Origin: Phoronis australis
Taxonomy: Eukaryota > Phoronida > Phoronidae
Assembly: GCA_002633005.1 (NCBI GenBank)
Contig: NMRA01000044.1
Span: forward strand, 945,097-1,009,096
DNA: 64,000 nucleotides
Reading direction: 5' to 3'
Made by a program: the position numbers and the translations under genes. This document shows, piece after piece, positions 1 through 11,961 of this stretch. Under the pieces are notes generated by a model. The model was not told the origin of the DNA, searched no databases, and worked only from the letters and a program-made list of their open reading frames with translations. How positions within the stretch are numbered: position 1 is the first letter of the stretch; each line of letters begins with the position of its first letter.

Positions 1-1260
1 AAACAATAAAAACTGGGCTTTTTTTCATTAGGGTAACAATGACATATTACCATACTCCTTCACATAAAAATAGCATCGCAAAACAACACTTTCAAGAAAT
101 TGTAATGCTAGCTGGTTCTCGGATGGTTTCCAGCACCGGCAGACCCAGGGTTGTTTGTAAAGTAGTACTTCATTTGCATATTCACAATTTAATGAGGCAC
201 AGCACCTTTAAGCAAGATTATGCAGGTCCCTAGAAAAATTCCAGAAATGGCCGATCCGATTCATACGGTATTACATTTTTACATACAACACTTTAAGCAT
301 TGTTCTCACAAATGCTGCTTTTAAAATGTTTTACTTTTGTATGAGCAATAAAAATAGGACTTTCAAAAAAAAACAATAACTTAGAAATCTGCGACAGAGC
401 TTTTGAGTTTTCATCATGAACAATTATATCAAATGAAATTTAATTATATAATTGATACAATTAGGAACCAGTAAATAGTTCCTAGTATCAATGAACTTTT
501 CTTTTTGCTAAATTTTACCAGAAAGATCAAGATGCTCACATGACCCAATTCAACTGGCAGTTAGGAAAAACGCAAAAAATCAAATTCCACATGTTTTCTT
601 ACTGGGTTAAAATATATACTTGTAGATACTTGGCCATAAATATTTAGACTTGTCGATAAGCGACTCCATAATCTTAACAAAGTAATCAATTATCACAAGT
701 TTCTTTACCTCAACATTTTTTCAATCATGGCAGTATCTTTAGTGGTCTAGGTAATTTAATTAGACTTTCCAATAACTGGACCTCCTGTAGAAAAACTGGC
801 TGTTAACACTGAGTAGAATCAGATTTCAAATGGTCTTTTCTCTCCGTGGATTTAGCCGATTAGAAGTTGATTGGAACTTCAGGTGTATGATCTACCTGTA
901 GGGAGTTCCCCTGCAGTAGCTCATGGGGTAATCAACCATAAGGTTTATTAGGATTATCCCCTTAACTAACTTGTGACATTTTTTTTGGATGTTGCCAAAA
1001 CAGGCTTTCTTGGTAACTTGACATATCTGATCACACAAGTGTGACAAAATGTCAAACTTAGTTCTTTCACACTCCCATAGGTAAAACCTTCACATCTACA
1101 AACAACACCAAACTGTTATTTCTGAAGTCCATAATAGGACAACAAGACATACACACACAACCCTCAGGCTTGGGAGTAAATCCTTAGTGCAAACAGATTT
1201 AACTGTCAAATACTTTTAATTATTCATAATCTGCCAGTCAAATGTGTGTTTATTTTAAAC

Positions 1261-1449
1261 TTAAGATGTCATTAAAGCTTTAAGCCACATGGAAAATTTC
1301 CACTTCAGTTCATTTGAACTGAGCAGTGCAGTGTGCCTTTGTGCCTTATGGTTTTGGCAACAATAGGTCTTCCAGTATATGGGCATGCCTTCTGTTACTT
1401 GACTATTACCAGCAGACCTTGTATTCCACTCAGCACATTCCCCTGGCAA
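1261..1449 (-). pseudogene. Second allelic copy of exon 2 of the small minus-strand gene, with a shifted C-terminus
   Basis: On the minus strand a splice acceptor (tttcattcag) is followed at 1449 by the same reading frame as exon 2 at 7063-6923. Relative to that copy it lacks one base after the residues QRHT, so the frame reads on into a different tail and stops at 1261. Only this exon is present because the contig ends at 2159, before exon 1. It is either an allele with an altered C-terminus or a sequencing error in one haplotype. Confidence 0.55.
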
Positions 1450-1598
1450 CTGAATGAAACATGAAACTAGAAAATTTGAATTATTGGACGTTTAATATTG
1501 GTATTTCAGTATTATTGACATTTTTTTCTGGTAAATTCAAACCTCAATACGCCCCAGACTTCAAGAACAAGAACATATACCACCGGGGAAAGCACCAG

Positions 1599-1999
1599 GG
1601 CCCGGTCTCTAATCTTTGTACTCGAAACGAACTCGAAACTATTTTTGGCAATTTCTCTGCTCCTTTTGTGCGAACTTAAGATAATTGGTTATCAGACTGT
1701 GCTCGAATACATTATAGTTTATGCATAGGAGTTTCTAGTTCAAGTTTGCCCTTGAAGACCCTTGTATTCGTGCTACAAACTCGAGTAAAAACTCGAAACT
1801 TCGAGTTCAAACTCGAACTTATTGCTTTAATATTGGGTTTACAAACTGTGAACTAAGGGCAATAAATAATCTCCGTAAGTTATTGTGTACTCGAGCATAG
1901 AATAATAGACACTTATCTTGAGTTCGCCCAAAAGTAGCGTAAAAAATGCCAAACCTAATTTCGAGTTCCATTTCGAGTAAAAAGATTGGAGACCGGGCC
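1599..1999. mobile_element. 401-bp TIR element (MITE) inserted in one copy of the duplication
   Basis: The ends are inverted repeats: GGCCCGGTCTCTAATCTTT at the left and its near-perfect reverse complement at the right. The interior has many CTCGAA/TTCGAG motifs and no coding capacity. The other copy of the segment has an intact empty site at 7209-7211. Comparing filled and empty sites gives a target duplication that can be read as CAG (596-598 relative to 1000; repeated at 2000-2002), or as CCAGG if the element is taken as two bases shorter at the left and one base shorter at the right. A 3-bp CAG duplication would fit PIF/Harbinger-type MITEs; that family call is inference. The element lies in the intron of the small minus-strand gene. 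Confidence 0.85.
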
Positions 2000-2159
2000 C
2001 AGGTTTCCTACTTAAAAACTCTCTGTGAAACTTGTGTTCACCACCACAGCAATGTTAATGAGATTTTGAATTGAACAGTACGTGGATTTCATTCGCAACA
2101 AACAAACACGGACAAAAAATACTTGTCTACATGTGCTGTTATTGTTAGGTGTTGTGCAT

Positions 2160-2160
2160 N
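2160..2160. other. Assembly joint (single N)
   Basis: A single N separates the end of the left duplicate copy from unrelated sequence. Other single Ns lie at 6356, 25201, 30258, 39879 and 48354. Confidence 0.9.
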
Positions 2161-5100
2161 AAAGGGCTGCTTGACACAGGTCAGTTTGCTCCGTGTCAGT
2201 TGCGCCGGGCCAAAAGTTGATGTCTAAATGGGACTTATGAAGAGTTACAACCAGGTTTAGTTGGTCTGAACTTTACTGACATGATCTGTGGCATTTTTGT
2301 GAACAGTCCTTTAAGCATCTGACCGAGCCTCCTAGTCCAATCTCTTTAAATACTAATTCCACATCTGAATACTGTTATAGTTTTGTCTTCAGAGTCCGTA
2401 ATGTATCCCATGTGGTTAGCTGGTCTGGATGCTGGGGCACTCACCTTCCCATTTGGAAAAAAGTCACCCCCTCCGGAAAATTAACAGCATCTGACATCAA
2501 CATGAATCACAATTTGGATGATGGACCTAACGTAAAAAATTAAGATGAAAATTAAAAAATGAATTTGAAAACAAACAGCATAAGGAGACCTATAACGTGA
2601 CTGTAATTAGGGCCAAGATTGTACACTTCGGCTGTTACTCAGTCTTGGTAAACCGTAGCTTAATTAAAATTAACTGGTGGTCATTTCATTCCAACAGGGC
2701 GTTAGACTGTGAGTAGGACCTCTTCAAAATGACCATCCCCGGACTTTACTGCATCATGATTAAATTTTGTGGACTAAAATCACAAACAAAATCACGTTCA
2801 TAAGATACTGAGCAGTACCAACCATTTGTGGATTATGAGAATTAGTAAAAAGAGATACAGCACTCCTGAACAGATTTAATAGACAACTTATAATTAGTAT
2901 ACATTGTTAATTAGTCCTTCCTTCTAATATGTAGTGTTGAAAATCTGACTCTTTTTATTGCTCACAATCTTGCGTTGGTTGCATTCAAGAAGACAATATA
3001 CAATCTTTTAATCCATGCAGTAACTGTCTGATTCTGGACAGAAGTAGAACACATAAATTCTGCATCAAAACATTGTTTCATTTCTTCAACCATAGGTGTG
3101 CTCATTTTCAATCACCAATGTATTACCCGTAGATAAAATTTAACTTTGGACAACAAATCTTACCCAAATTTTTACACCTAAGTTTGTTGCTATGAATACT
3201 GAAATTTTAACAAATGTTCAGAAAAAAGTTAAGCCAACATTTATTCTTGCTGAGAAATTTGACAAAAAACGACAATCCCTTTTTCTGTCATATTCTATTT
3301 TTAAACTGTGCAATCTAAATAGTTGCACAGTTTCTAATCAAAAGCAATACTCTGATGATTTGAATGTGTTATCATTAGAAGGGAACTGCTAAAACATCTA
3401 GATACTAATTTTGTGGAAATAATAAGATTTTAATCTACCATAGCAATCTGTGCTACGAAAGCCCCAGGTGAGCAGATTAACCTAAAAAATACTAACACTG
3501 TATCAAAATCCTAGAGACAGAGAAAAGGGACTTAATCAAAATAAACACAGGTGAGGAGACTGTCGATATAATTTAATCAATTTGTTTTACCTGGACTTAC
3601 AGGTAATAATATCTCCAGATTACCAACGAGATAAGGAACTACAGAACTGATTTAAGACAATTTCCTTTTCCATATTATCAGACAAAGTATCAAAATGCTA
3701 CCAAAGTCTGGCATTACCATACAAAAAATCAGCTCAAAAAAGTTATAAATGGGCTCTGTGATTAAGCCATCAAACCATTTCCCAAAAAGAGACAGTCACA
3801 AAATGATAAATGATGATTGTTTGTATTTTATTTGGGTGCCAAGAAGAAGACCAAAATAGGTACATACATACTCAAATAACCCAATTCCTGCACTCATTCA
3901 AGAAAGAGGGCTGAACAGTGTTTATGGGTAGACTCCATGAATCTCAAAAGCATCATGGTTACATTCAAAGGACAAGCAGAAACTTTTCAATACAGCAATG
4001 GGAATTGTTAGAATATAGTGCACACACCATAAATAATTGGACAAAATGTCACAAATGAGTGTGACGAGAGAAATTTCCACGTCACGACAGGCGCCACGAA
4101 TTCACAACCAAGAAGAACACACAGCTGGAATGATGAGTCATACAGTGTGTGCCAAAAGTATCCAGACAAAATGGCCCCGAATTCCCTGTAATGACGTCTG
4201 GGTGGAAGCCGCAATCATCTTCGGAGTAATCCTCCCTCATGACCGAGAATGACAGGAAATTAAACGGAATTTTAATAAGATGGCTTAAAGCCAAGATGCT
4301 ATAATTACAATTTTACCCGCCACTTTTTTTACCACTCCTTGGTGTTAACAGAATTAACCGTCATGGCAGCGAAAACGTTTTTTTGTCTTATTAATTTTTT
4401 CTTGTACTGTAAGTGATGCAGTGGTTTTCACTGCCTGTTTCAACATGTCCCCATTACTTGTTTGCCAGCAGTTGTGACAGGTTTGAATGGCCCGTGACCT
4501 GTTTGGAAAAATAGCAACCAGTTTGGAAGAGAGGCATCACCATTGCTAACCACTGCTTTAAATTGCAACAATAACTGGCTATAGCCCATTGAAACTTATA
4601 AAGGCCAATTAGTGGGTACCACAAGGCAGGTAAATGTGCACTTAAGGTTATGTCCAACCTTATTTGGTGGCCTCCATTCTAACACTTATATCAAAAAAAA
4701 TAAGCTTTGTCAACTAGTAAAAGTAAATATTTTATGAAAGAACAAAGACCAGGAAATATAAATATACTTTTTGCATTTATTTGTCATTACTATTTTTACG
4801 TAAAAACCTTTTTTAAGTAAAAATTTCCTTTTTAAAAAAGGTACATTCACAGCAAAATAACCCCTCGGTTGATTTTAACGAAACCTTTTTTAAATGAAAT
4901 CTTCATCCATTACCTCAAAAACGCTGTTACGAATTTTCGATTAGTCTGTTCGTTTGGTTTCTATGACAAATAAACTCGCAAAACGTAAGGTATTTTTGTA
5001 AAAAATTGAAGCCGTATTCGTCGCCACTTTACACAAAAACTAAGCTTTTATATTAAAAATCCTAACAGTGTTTTTGAGATTGGTGACTAAATATTAAGTT

Positions 5101-6355
5101 TGGAAAGTTTCAGCGAAATCAATCAAGCCATTTTCCAGAACTCGTGTTCCTAAGTTCAAATAAAGTCGATTTGCCGAAGCCGAGAAAAAGCTGATTAAAC
5201 TGGGACACGTGAAAATCTCTAAGTCTTTGGTTAATTATTCTGTGAAAACTTGTTTTCGGTATACATAAAATATAGAATCCTTAACTATGTCACCTATTTC
5301 AATGTTTTCTTGCAATGTCAACTAATTTTGCAGTGTGTAACTAACTTAAATATCATTAAAACCTCAAATAGACCATTGATTGGATCAGGTGACCAGACCA
5401 AAATCAAGCTACAAGATGATCAAATTTTATTGCTTATAAATGTTCACAGTCATATTTCAAAAACTTTGTTTCACTTTTGAAAAATATTACATTTTTTTGT
5501 TTTCTGCAACTTTTAGAATTTTTTAAGAAAATCAAGAAGTGTTAATTTTTAAAGCCATCTCATGCAAAAGTGGAACTTATCAAATCAATTTTAGCCGTGT
5601 TTTCGAGAACAGTGCTCATAAAGCATAATATCTAATAGTTTCGTATGAATTCTTAACTTTCCCACGTCTGAGATACGATGTTCTGAACTTTAAGCCAGAC
5701 TTGGACATTTTTAGGGTCCGACATAACATTATGGTAGTTTAGCTGGCTGCAAGTACACCGATACATTTGGAGACGGAGGAGCTCGAAATTCACTCTAGGT
5801 GTCACAAGTGAAGCAAAGGACTTTACCACAGAAATGCCCTCATTCAGGCAAATCACGTGGGTCCCTTATCGCACAAACGACACGCTGATGAACTGCATTC
5901 TGCTCTCAGTTTATTCAAAAATTAATAAAAGGGTTTTTATTCCTGAGCGCCACCTTGTGGATATCGAGTCGCTCAGTGAAAGAATGTCAGTCACCAAGTG
6001 CTTTCAACATTTTTGTTCGCATTGTCGCACTTATGACAGGCTTCTCCTCTGTTACAGAGAACATTTCGACATCTCATTACCAGTCAACAGAGTGATACAG
6101 AACTTTGAACAATTATTTTTACCATGTACTGCAGGATAACCAGCTGTGAGATTTGTTAACACATGATCACATAATTATTCCATAGAATAAATTGATCGTG
6201 AGGTGATAAATAATTCATGATAATTTTAAGTACCAGGAAGGGCAAATAACATGAAGGTTTAATTAAAAAGTGTAACTTATTTAAGCTGTCTTAAAATTGT
6301 AAATATTTAATTTGTTGTAAGCGCCACCTTGTGACTTCCTGGAGAACTGTGTGTA
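2161..6355. other. Contig between two Ns without a recognisable gene
   Basis: Bounded by Ns at both ends. I see only short unconvincing ORFs here (the longest, 101 aa, at 5834-6139 plus). Parts of 4840-5720 belong to an interspersed repeat family that recurs at 15.8, 17.5 and 37.2-37.5 kb. It may be misplaced, because the sequences on its two sides overlap each other. Confidence 0.6.
4840..5720 (+). repeat. Interspersed repeat family A, long copy
   Basis: Blocks at 4845-4970 (GGTACATTCACAGCAAAATAA, then AAAACGCTGTTAC) and 5490-5700 (CTCATGCAAAAGTGG, GCATAAAGCATAATATCTA-type motifs, then GAGATACGATGTTC) recur in the same order at 37205-37510. The second block recurs at 17490-17715 (plus) and in reverse at 15790-15930; a weak reverse match lies at 240-330. 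There is no coding capacity. I cannot assign it to a named transposon class. Confidence 0.55.
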
Positions 6356-6356
6356 N

Positions 6357-7368
6357 GTGGTCTAGGTAATTTAATTAGACTTTCCAATAACTGGACCTCC
6401 TGTAGAAAAACTGGCTGTTAACACTAGGTAGAATCAGATTTCAAACAGTCTTTTCTCTCCGTGGATTTAGCTGATTAGAAGTTGATTGGAACTTCAGGTG
6501 TATGATCTACCTGTATGGAGTTCCCCTGCAGTAGCTCATGGGGTAATCAACCACAAGGTTTATTAGGATTATCCCCTTAACTAACTTGTGACATTTTTTG
6601 GATGTTGCCAAAACAGGCTTTCTTGGTAACTTGACATATCTCATCACACAAGTGTGACAAAATGTCAAACTTAGTCCTTTCACACTCCCATAGGTAAAAC
6701 CTTCACATCTACAAACAACACCAAACTGTTATTTCTGAAGTTCATAATAGGACAACAAGACATACACACACAACCCTCAGGCTTGGGAGTAAATCCTTAG
6801 TGCAAACAGATTTAACTGTCAAATACTTTTAATTATTCATAATCTGCCAGTCAAATGTGTGTTTATTTTAAACTTAAGATGTCATTAAAGCTTTAAGCCA
6901 CATGGAAAATTTCCACTTCAGTTCATTTGAACTGAGCAGTGCCAGTGTGCCTTTGTGCCTTATGGTTTTGGCAACAATAGGTCTTCCAGTTTATGGGCAT
7001 GCCTTCTGTTACTTGACTATTACCAGCAGACCCTGTATTCCACTCAGCACATTCCCCTGGCAACTGAATGAAACATGAAACTAGAAAATTTGAATTATTG
7101 GACGTTTAATATTGGTATTTCAGTATTATTGACATTTTTTCTGGTAAATTCAAACCTCAATACGCCCCAGACTTCAAGAACAAGAACATATACCACCGGG
7201 GAAAGCACCAGGTTTCCTACTTAAAAACTCTCTGTGAAACTTGTGTTCACCACCACAGCAATGTTAATGAGATTTTGAATTGAACAGTACGTGGATTTCA
7301 TTTGCAACAAACAAACACGGACAAAAAATACTTGTCTACATGTGCTGTTATTGTTAGGTGTTGTGCAT
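6357..7368. repeat. Right copy of the duplicated 1-kb segment, without the MITE
   Basis: Homologous to 742-2159 without the 401-bp element. It starts directly after the N at 6356 and continues without a break into the exon at 7477-7677, so this copy is the one attached to a complete gene. Confidence 0.85.
6862..6867 (-). promoter_or_regulatory. Candidate poly(A) signal AATAAA of the small gene
   Basis: TTTATT on the plus strand reads AATAAA on the minus strand, about 55 bases past the stop codon at 6923-6925. Confidence 0.4.
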
Positions 7369-7677
7369 AATACTAGCCTGGTGGAGACTGCCAATGACAA
7401 TTCTGCGCAACTTGGGAGGATGGGAACACTGGTAAACTATGTTGCATCGAAACAAGGTATATCAAACTGTACATACCTTTGTGTCTAACCTGCATTTGTT
7501 CAACTTCAAACGGAATCCAGCTTTCAGGAATTCCCCTTGGCACTGAGTGCAGTTTTGTAGATTGTTGAGAACGGGATATCCATGTCCGTGTTTTGATTGA
7601 GAATGGAAACAGTATACGGCACTTGGATCATTGTAAGCGACTTCACACAATGTTAATAATTCTTGATAGTACGCCAT
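6923..7677 (-). CDS. Small two-exon gene, 113 aa, function unknown
   Basis: Exon 1 runs 7677 to 7477 (67 aa, starting MAYYQELL, ending in a consensus donor AAG|GTATGT). Exon 2 runs 7063 to 6923, after the acceptor tttcattcag, and is in phase 0 with exon 1. The joined frame gives a 113-aa soluble, cysteine- and histidine-rich protein: a CTQC pair near residue 43, single cysteines in the second half, and a CCQNH motif near the end. The pattern suggests metal binding, but I do not recognise the family. There is no signal peptide or membrane segment. The other haplotype copy of exon 2 (1261-1449) carries a one-base indel that changes the C-terminus. An alternative is that exon 2 continues the transcript differently; transcripts would settle this. 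Confidence 0.55.
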
Positions 7678-9040
7678 AAGGTAAATTTGTCACCTGAGAT
7701 TACCCATCCTCACAAACTATCACCGTTCTCATACAAGGTATTGACGTTTTCGGAAGAACAACGCCGCTGCACCTTTCCGAGTTGCTTCAAAAATTCGCGT
7801 GTATCGTCTCGCCATCTGGTGTCTCATTTCAGACTCACGTAGCAGACGAAATCGGAAAATGGTTACAAATACGCATCACCACGCCGTAAATATCAAAAAT
7901 AACCTGCTTTCATTTATAGAACCGACCTTAAAAGATGCGAGAGAATCAAAAAAATTAAGTGCAACAAGACAAAAAAATCCCAATTGTAAGACGAAATTGA
8001 CATTTTTGTAGCAAAAATGAGCGTGTCGCAAACAATGCAAAAAGAAAAAAATAGACTACTCTTTGGCCGACTGACCTACCGGTGCCGGTACCCGTCTCGG
8101 AGGAATGAAGGTAGAATTGGGGGAAACAAAAATATTTTTAAAAAGGGCTTATAAATAAGAAGAAGGGTAGTCAAGGTTGCCATCACGGGCCCCTCCAAAA
8201 GTTAGGATTTACATCAAATAATAAAACGCAAATTCAAAACAACGTAAAAAGAAAGAGAGATGACCACATTACCCCTTGCCAGAGAGGGGAGAAATGCAGC
8301 TTTGTATTCTTTAAAATTTGCCCTCTAACTTTGAATCTTAATCAGTTAGCTCTAAACCATGTAATGTGTAATTTTTTGAAGTATACATGAAGAGCACATT
8401 TTCAATTAGCGAGTGAGCGTACACGGCATATGCATGTGTGTCTTTTTTCTTAAACTGCGAGCGCCTAACAAAAATGCCCAGACCAAGGTTATAAAAATGA
8501 ATCCAGAACTGGTAGTAGACAAATGTTCTTGAAATTTGTCTCTCTTCAGTGGCATGCTTCGCACCGTCTTTCTTTTCTTTTATAAACGGGATAATATTTA
8601 TCATGTGACGCAAAACATATACATAGCCTACCGAGCATTCAGTGAACAAACACAGAAACCGCAGGGCATTACATATCTGGGTTGGACTAATTACAGTTTA
8701 TGCATATAAAATAAAAGTCAAATATACTGTACTCACAAGCATTGTATACAATTGAAATACAGTGATGGGGCCTAATGATACAATGTGATGAATAATTCAA
8801 AGAACGTCTGTGCTATGAGAACCTGGGAATCATGTGAATCAATAAGCCAATCTGAATTACAATTCGAACGCAACAGAAACTGCAAGAACTACTGCTCACG
8901 GGATTAATAAAGAAATTCGATAGTGAAATGTTCCAGATTAAGATTTCCCCGAACAACAGTAGAACAGGAAGGGACAATCTGATTACCAAAGTTTCCGGAA
9001 GAGCGAGTCGCATTCAGTTCCATTGAGTCTAAAGTTGAAA
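7678..9040. other. Intergenic stretch upstream of the small gene
   Basis: No splice-supported coding sequence. The first few hundred bases must hold the promoter of the minus-strand gene starting at 7677. A 103-aa open frame at 8338-8649 (minus) has no recognisable domain and no good context. A GC-rich near-palindrome (ACCGGTGCCGGTACC) lies near 8080. Confidence 0.5.
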
Positions 9041-9129
9041 AAAAAATGGGCATGCGATTGGGTGTCATCATACTTCTAGTAAGGGAAAATGTTGTTAAAG
9101 CGAGAATTGCTTCACTGAAAATTTGTTTG

Positions 9130-10260
9130 AGTTTAAGAAAAGACCACATTTGGACACGGATACGCCTACCGGTGTGCTCCCTAGTCAGGGCAATTTTAGT
9201 TCCTTTACATATGCCAGGCTTCTTGACAGATTTTCGTGAAATTTGGTAAATATGTGCTTTTGGAGACCGTGGCACCTTCCCAGTACGGAATCCTCGCAAT
9301 CTGAGTCTCCTAGTGGTCATTTTTATTATTTTTGTGTCTTTTTGATAAATTTCACAGATACGTTGAGGTGAGCATGACCCATGACGTTGATTTTCCAACA
9401 GGTTAAAATACCGTGACGCCCCCCTACTGGCAATCTAGGCTCTCTTTGCATCTATACGTACCAAGTTTCCTTGTTGGGTTTTCATGGAACTTGGAGAAGT
9501 TTCTATGAAAGGATACTAAACCCTGTTTCGATGATTTCAACCTATATCCTCGTTCTGTCACCTGCTAATGCATCATTGGCCTCAATCTTCCAAGTTATAG
9601 ACAGGAGTCAACTAAAAACTCATACTACATGTCACAGGTTGGATATTATGGTCCATGGTGGTTGGTCTTTTCCCACAGTACCATTTAATTCGCTAAGAGC
9701 GTATGTCACGCTTGTCCATTAAGCAAAATTTGAAAGGAGTCTTCAAAATTTCCTCCAATCTTTTAAGAGTTGCCGAGGGTTGCAGAGCATTATTTTGTTT
9801 CACAGAACTGGATGGAAAAGTCGTGTACACGTGTACATGTTTAGCATCTGTACATATGCCAAAACTGGGTTTGGTACGCTGTTGAGGATGCGATCAATTC
9901 AATGTACTCTGGACTCACTGGTGTTCAGATCTTCAAAGCACTTAAAGAGCCACTATGGGATTTTACAGATGTCTTCCTATTGAGATGATCAGGATTGACA
10001 AAAATTTCGAAAGGGTACAATAACTGTGGTATTCCCATGTGACATTTTTTGTCTGTGCCTCATTATATCAGCTATGTTCCTTGATGGATACTCTTCAAAT
10101 TTGGTAGATGTGTCCTAGTGAAGAAGAGTATACAGTAAATTACTTGGCATTGATTTTGGGATGAGTCCGACAACTGTGGCATCCGCTAGTGGCAATTTTG
10201 GTTTTCTTTGAGGATGGCTCTGTACCTATATTTCTTGACGTATATATTGATGAAAGCTAG
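9130..10260. repeat. Degenerate satellite-like array, units of roughly 150-250 bp
   Basis: Several diverged units share the order 'GTGGCNNCCNCTAGTGGCAATTTT', a 'TTTGCATCTATACGTA' type stretch, 'TTCTTGACAGATTTTC', then 'AAATTTGGTAGATGTG' and a 'CTTATGAAG/CCTAGTGAAG' end. Clear unit starts lie near 9165, 9270, 9410, 10025 and 10155. A single similar unit lies at 28735-28870. A 164-aa open frame (8904-9398, minus) falls inside and is best read as chance. Confidence 0.65.
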
Positions 10261-11932
10261 TCAGCTTTGGTTGACTGAGACATAATAAGAATAAACCATA
10301 CCCACACAAAAAAAATCAAAGGAATCACTGAGAGCCTTCCAGCAGCGACCCGACGTTCGTTTTATTAAGCAACCTGCAGCATTGCAGTCAGAGTTACTTT
10401 CAAAATTCATTGGAATTATTAAATGACAATTTCAGAAGTCACTATTGCGCAAATTAACTAAAGAATGAACCTACATTCAGACGAGAACATTGCTATGGCA
10501 GAACATAGGTTTTGAAAATTAAAAGTGCGTTGCAACACTCAAGTCAAGTTCCAGAGATTCACTTAAGACCACACAGACTCTTACGCTCGTTAACCTTGTT
10601 CCTGAAGTGCTAGTTAAGTGACCCTCTGGAGACACCTGTCACGTTCCCTTTTATCTGCCTTAATTATACTTATTAAAAAGTGACTATAAACCCATATTAA
10701 TCAGAAAAACTGTTGATACAGGCCACTTGTCAGCACACGTCATTAAAGTGAGGAGCAAGTCTTGATCAATTTTGTACTGGAAAGTAGCTTAAATTAAAAG
10801 TTATATTCTTTGATGGAACATAAGTTTATAACCGTTTTGAATCACAAGGCTGACACTTTGATTTTACAACATAGTTTATTGAAACACACTGTTCATGCAT
10901 ACAAACGGATGGCAATATGCACCCACATCTGTAAATATGGCTTGGTAATGTCACGAAAGTTATCACTTTTAAACCACAAAAATTGCATCAAATAAGTCAA
11001 TCGCGTAAAATGAACATGATTTGAGAATTCTCAACCCCATTGCAAACAAATATACTTTGTATCTTCATAAAATTTCACAACTGCGACCATACAACCAAAT
11101 CACCATTCCTATCCAAGGTGATACGTTAATTCTTATAAATCACAACTGTGACTACAGGACTCTTGAGATGAAATCACCAATTTTTGACAAAAATAATTGT
11201 TAAAAATGATGCCTTTTTATTTTCCAAGGGCTTTAAACACTACTGTAAATGCCCATACTATCTCAACACATTGACCGGTGGTAAGTAAGGCACAGAACTG
11301 AAAAATGGTTCTGTCAGCATTTTTTGATGCTACTTATCTTATAGCAAGATGAACAAAATCAATTTCACTTGTATGCCATATTGTTGCGATTTTACCATAA
11401 ATAGGTCAAGTCAATGTTGTGACCTTTGAACCACAAAAAAAATAAACTATGAACCTCAACATCGAAGCAATCAATGAACTTTACAGCGTCAATGGTATCA
11501 CCATGTGTTATTGTGAACTGTTAGTAGCCGTATTAAAGAACCAAAATAAAAGGTTCCACCAAAAACATGATTTTCAAACATAGTGCAGAGTGAGACTTAA
11601 TTAAAATATGCATTAACAACAAAAATTAACTTAAGAACCTCATTAATTTTTCTAATTCTAATAGTTGCTTCAACCATTGATTCCGCTAGCTTTCAGAGTA
11701 ACGAATATTGTGGAAAGTATCGGAGACTCGCAATTGGAGTGGGTGAGTTATCTTAACCAGCTATTGTATCGCTTGCACGATGTTACCTTCAGCTAGTTTC
11801 AAATTCATGGTTTATAAGCCCTACTTAGCTGTCCACCGTGACATGCACAAAGAGTCATGCACAGTGTCGTAATATGATGGAATACACCAAGATATCTGTC
11901 TCTGGGCCAACTACAGGAGCACAACGCCTATT
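10261..11932. other. Intergenic stretch beyond the FTSJ1 3' end
   Basis: AT-rich, with only short open frames of no recognisable content. No gene seen. Confidence 0.5.
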
Positions 11933-11938
11933 TTTATT
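11933..11938 (-). promoter_or_regulatory. Candidate AATAAA downstream of the FTSJ1 stop
   Basis: Reads AATAAA on the minus strand 24 bases past the stop codon of FTSJ1. The short distance makes it only a candidate. Confidence 0.3.
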
Positions 11939-11961
11939 CATCTCAAGTCCATCAACTGCTG

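Larger units (their letters stand above)
742..2159. repeat. Left copy of a duplicated 1-kb segment (probable alternative haplotype)
   Basis: This stretch matches 6357-7368 almost base for base, with scattered single-base differences and one 401-bp insertion (1599-1999). It stops exactly at the N at 2160, and its partner starts exactly after the N at 6356. That is what two overlapping contigs from different haplotypes look like when they are not merged. The sequence at 2161-6355 would then be wedged between the two allelic ends. A true segmental duplication is possible but would not explain why both edges fall on Ns. Confidence 0.85.

Noticed and set aside
5834-6139. 101-aa open frame on the plus strand
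   Set aside because: No known domain, no splice support, and it lies in a contig that may be misplaced. Not enough to call a gene.
8904-9398. 164-aa open frame on the minus strand, the longest in the window
   Set aside because: It overlaps the start of the degenerate satellite-like array, has no recognisable domain or splice context, and the array itself explains the sequence.
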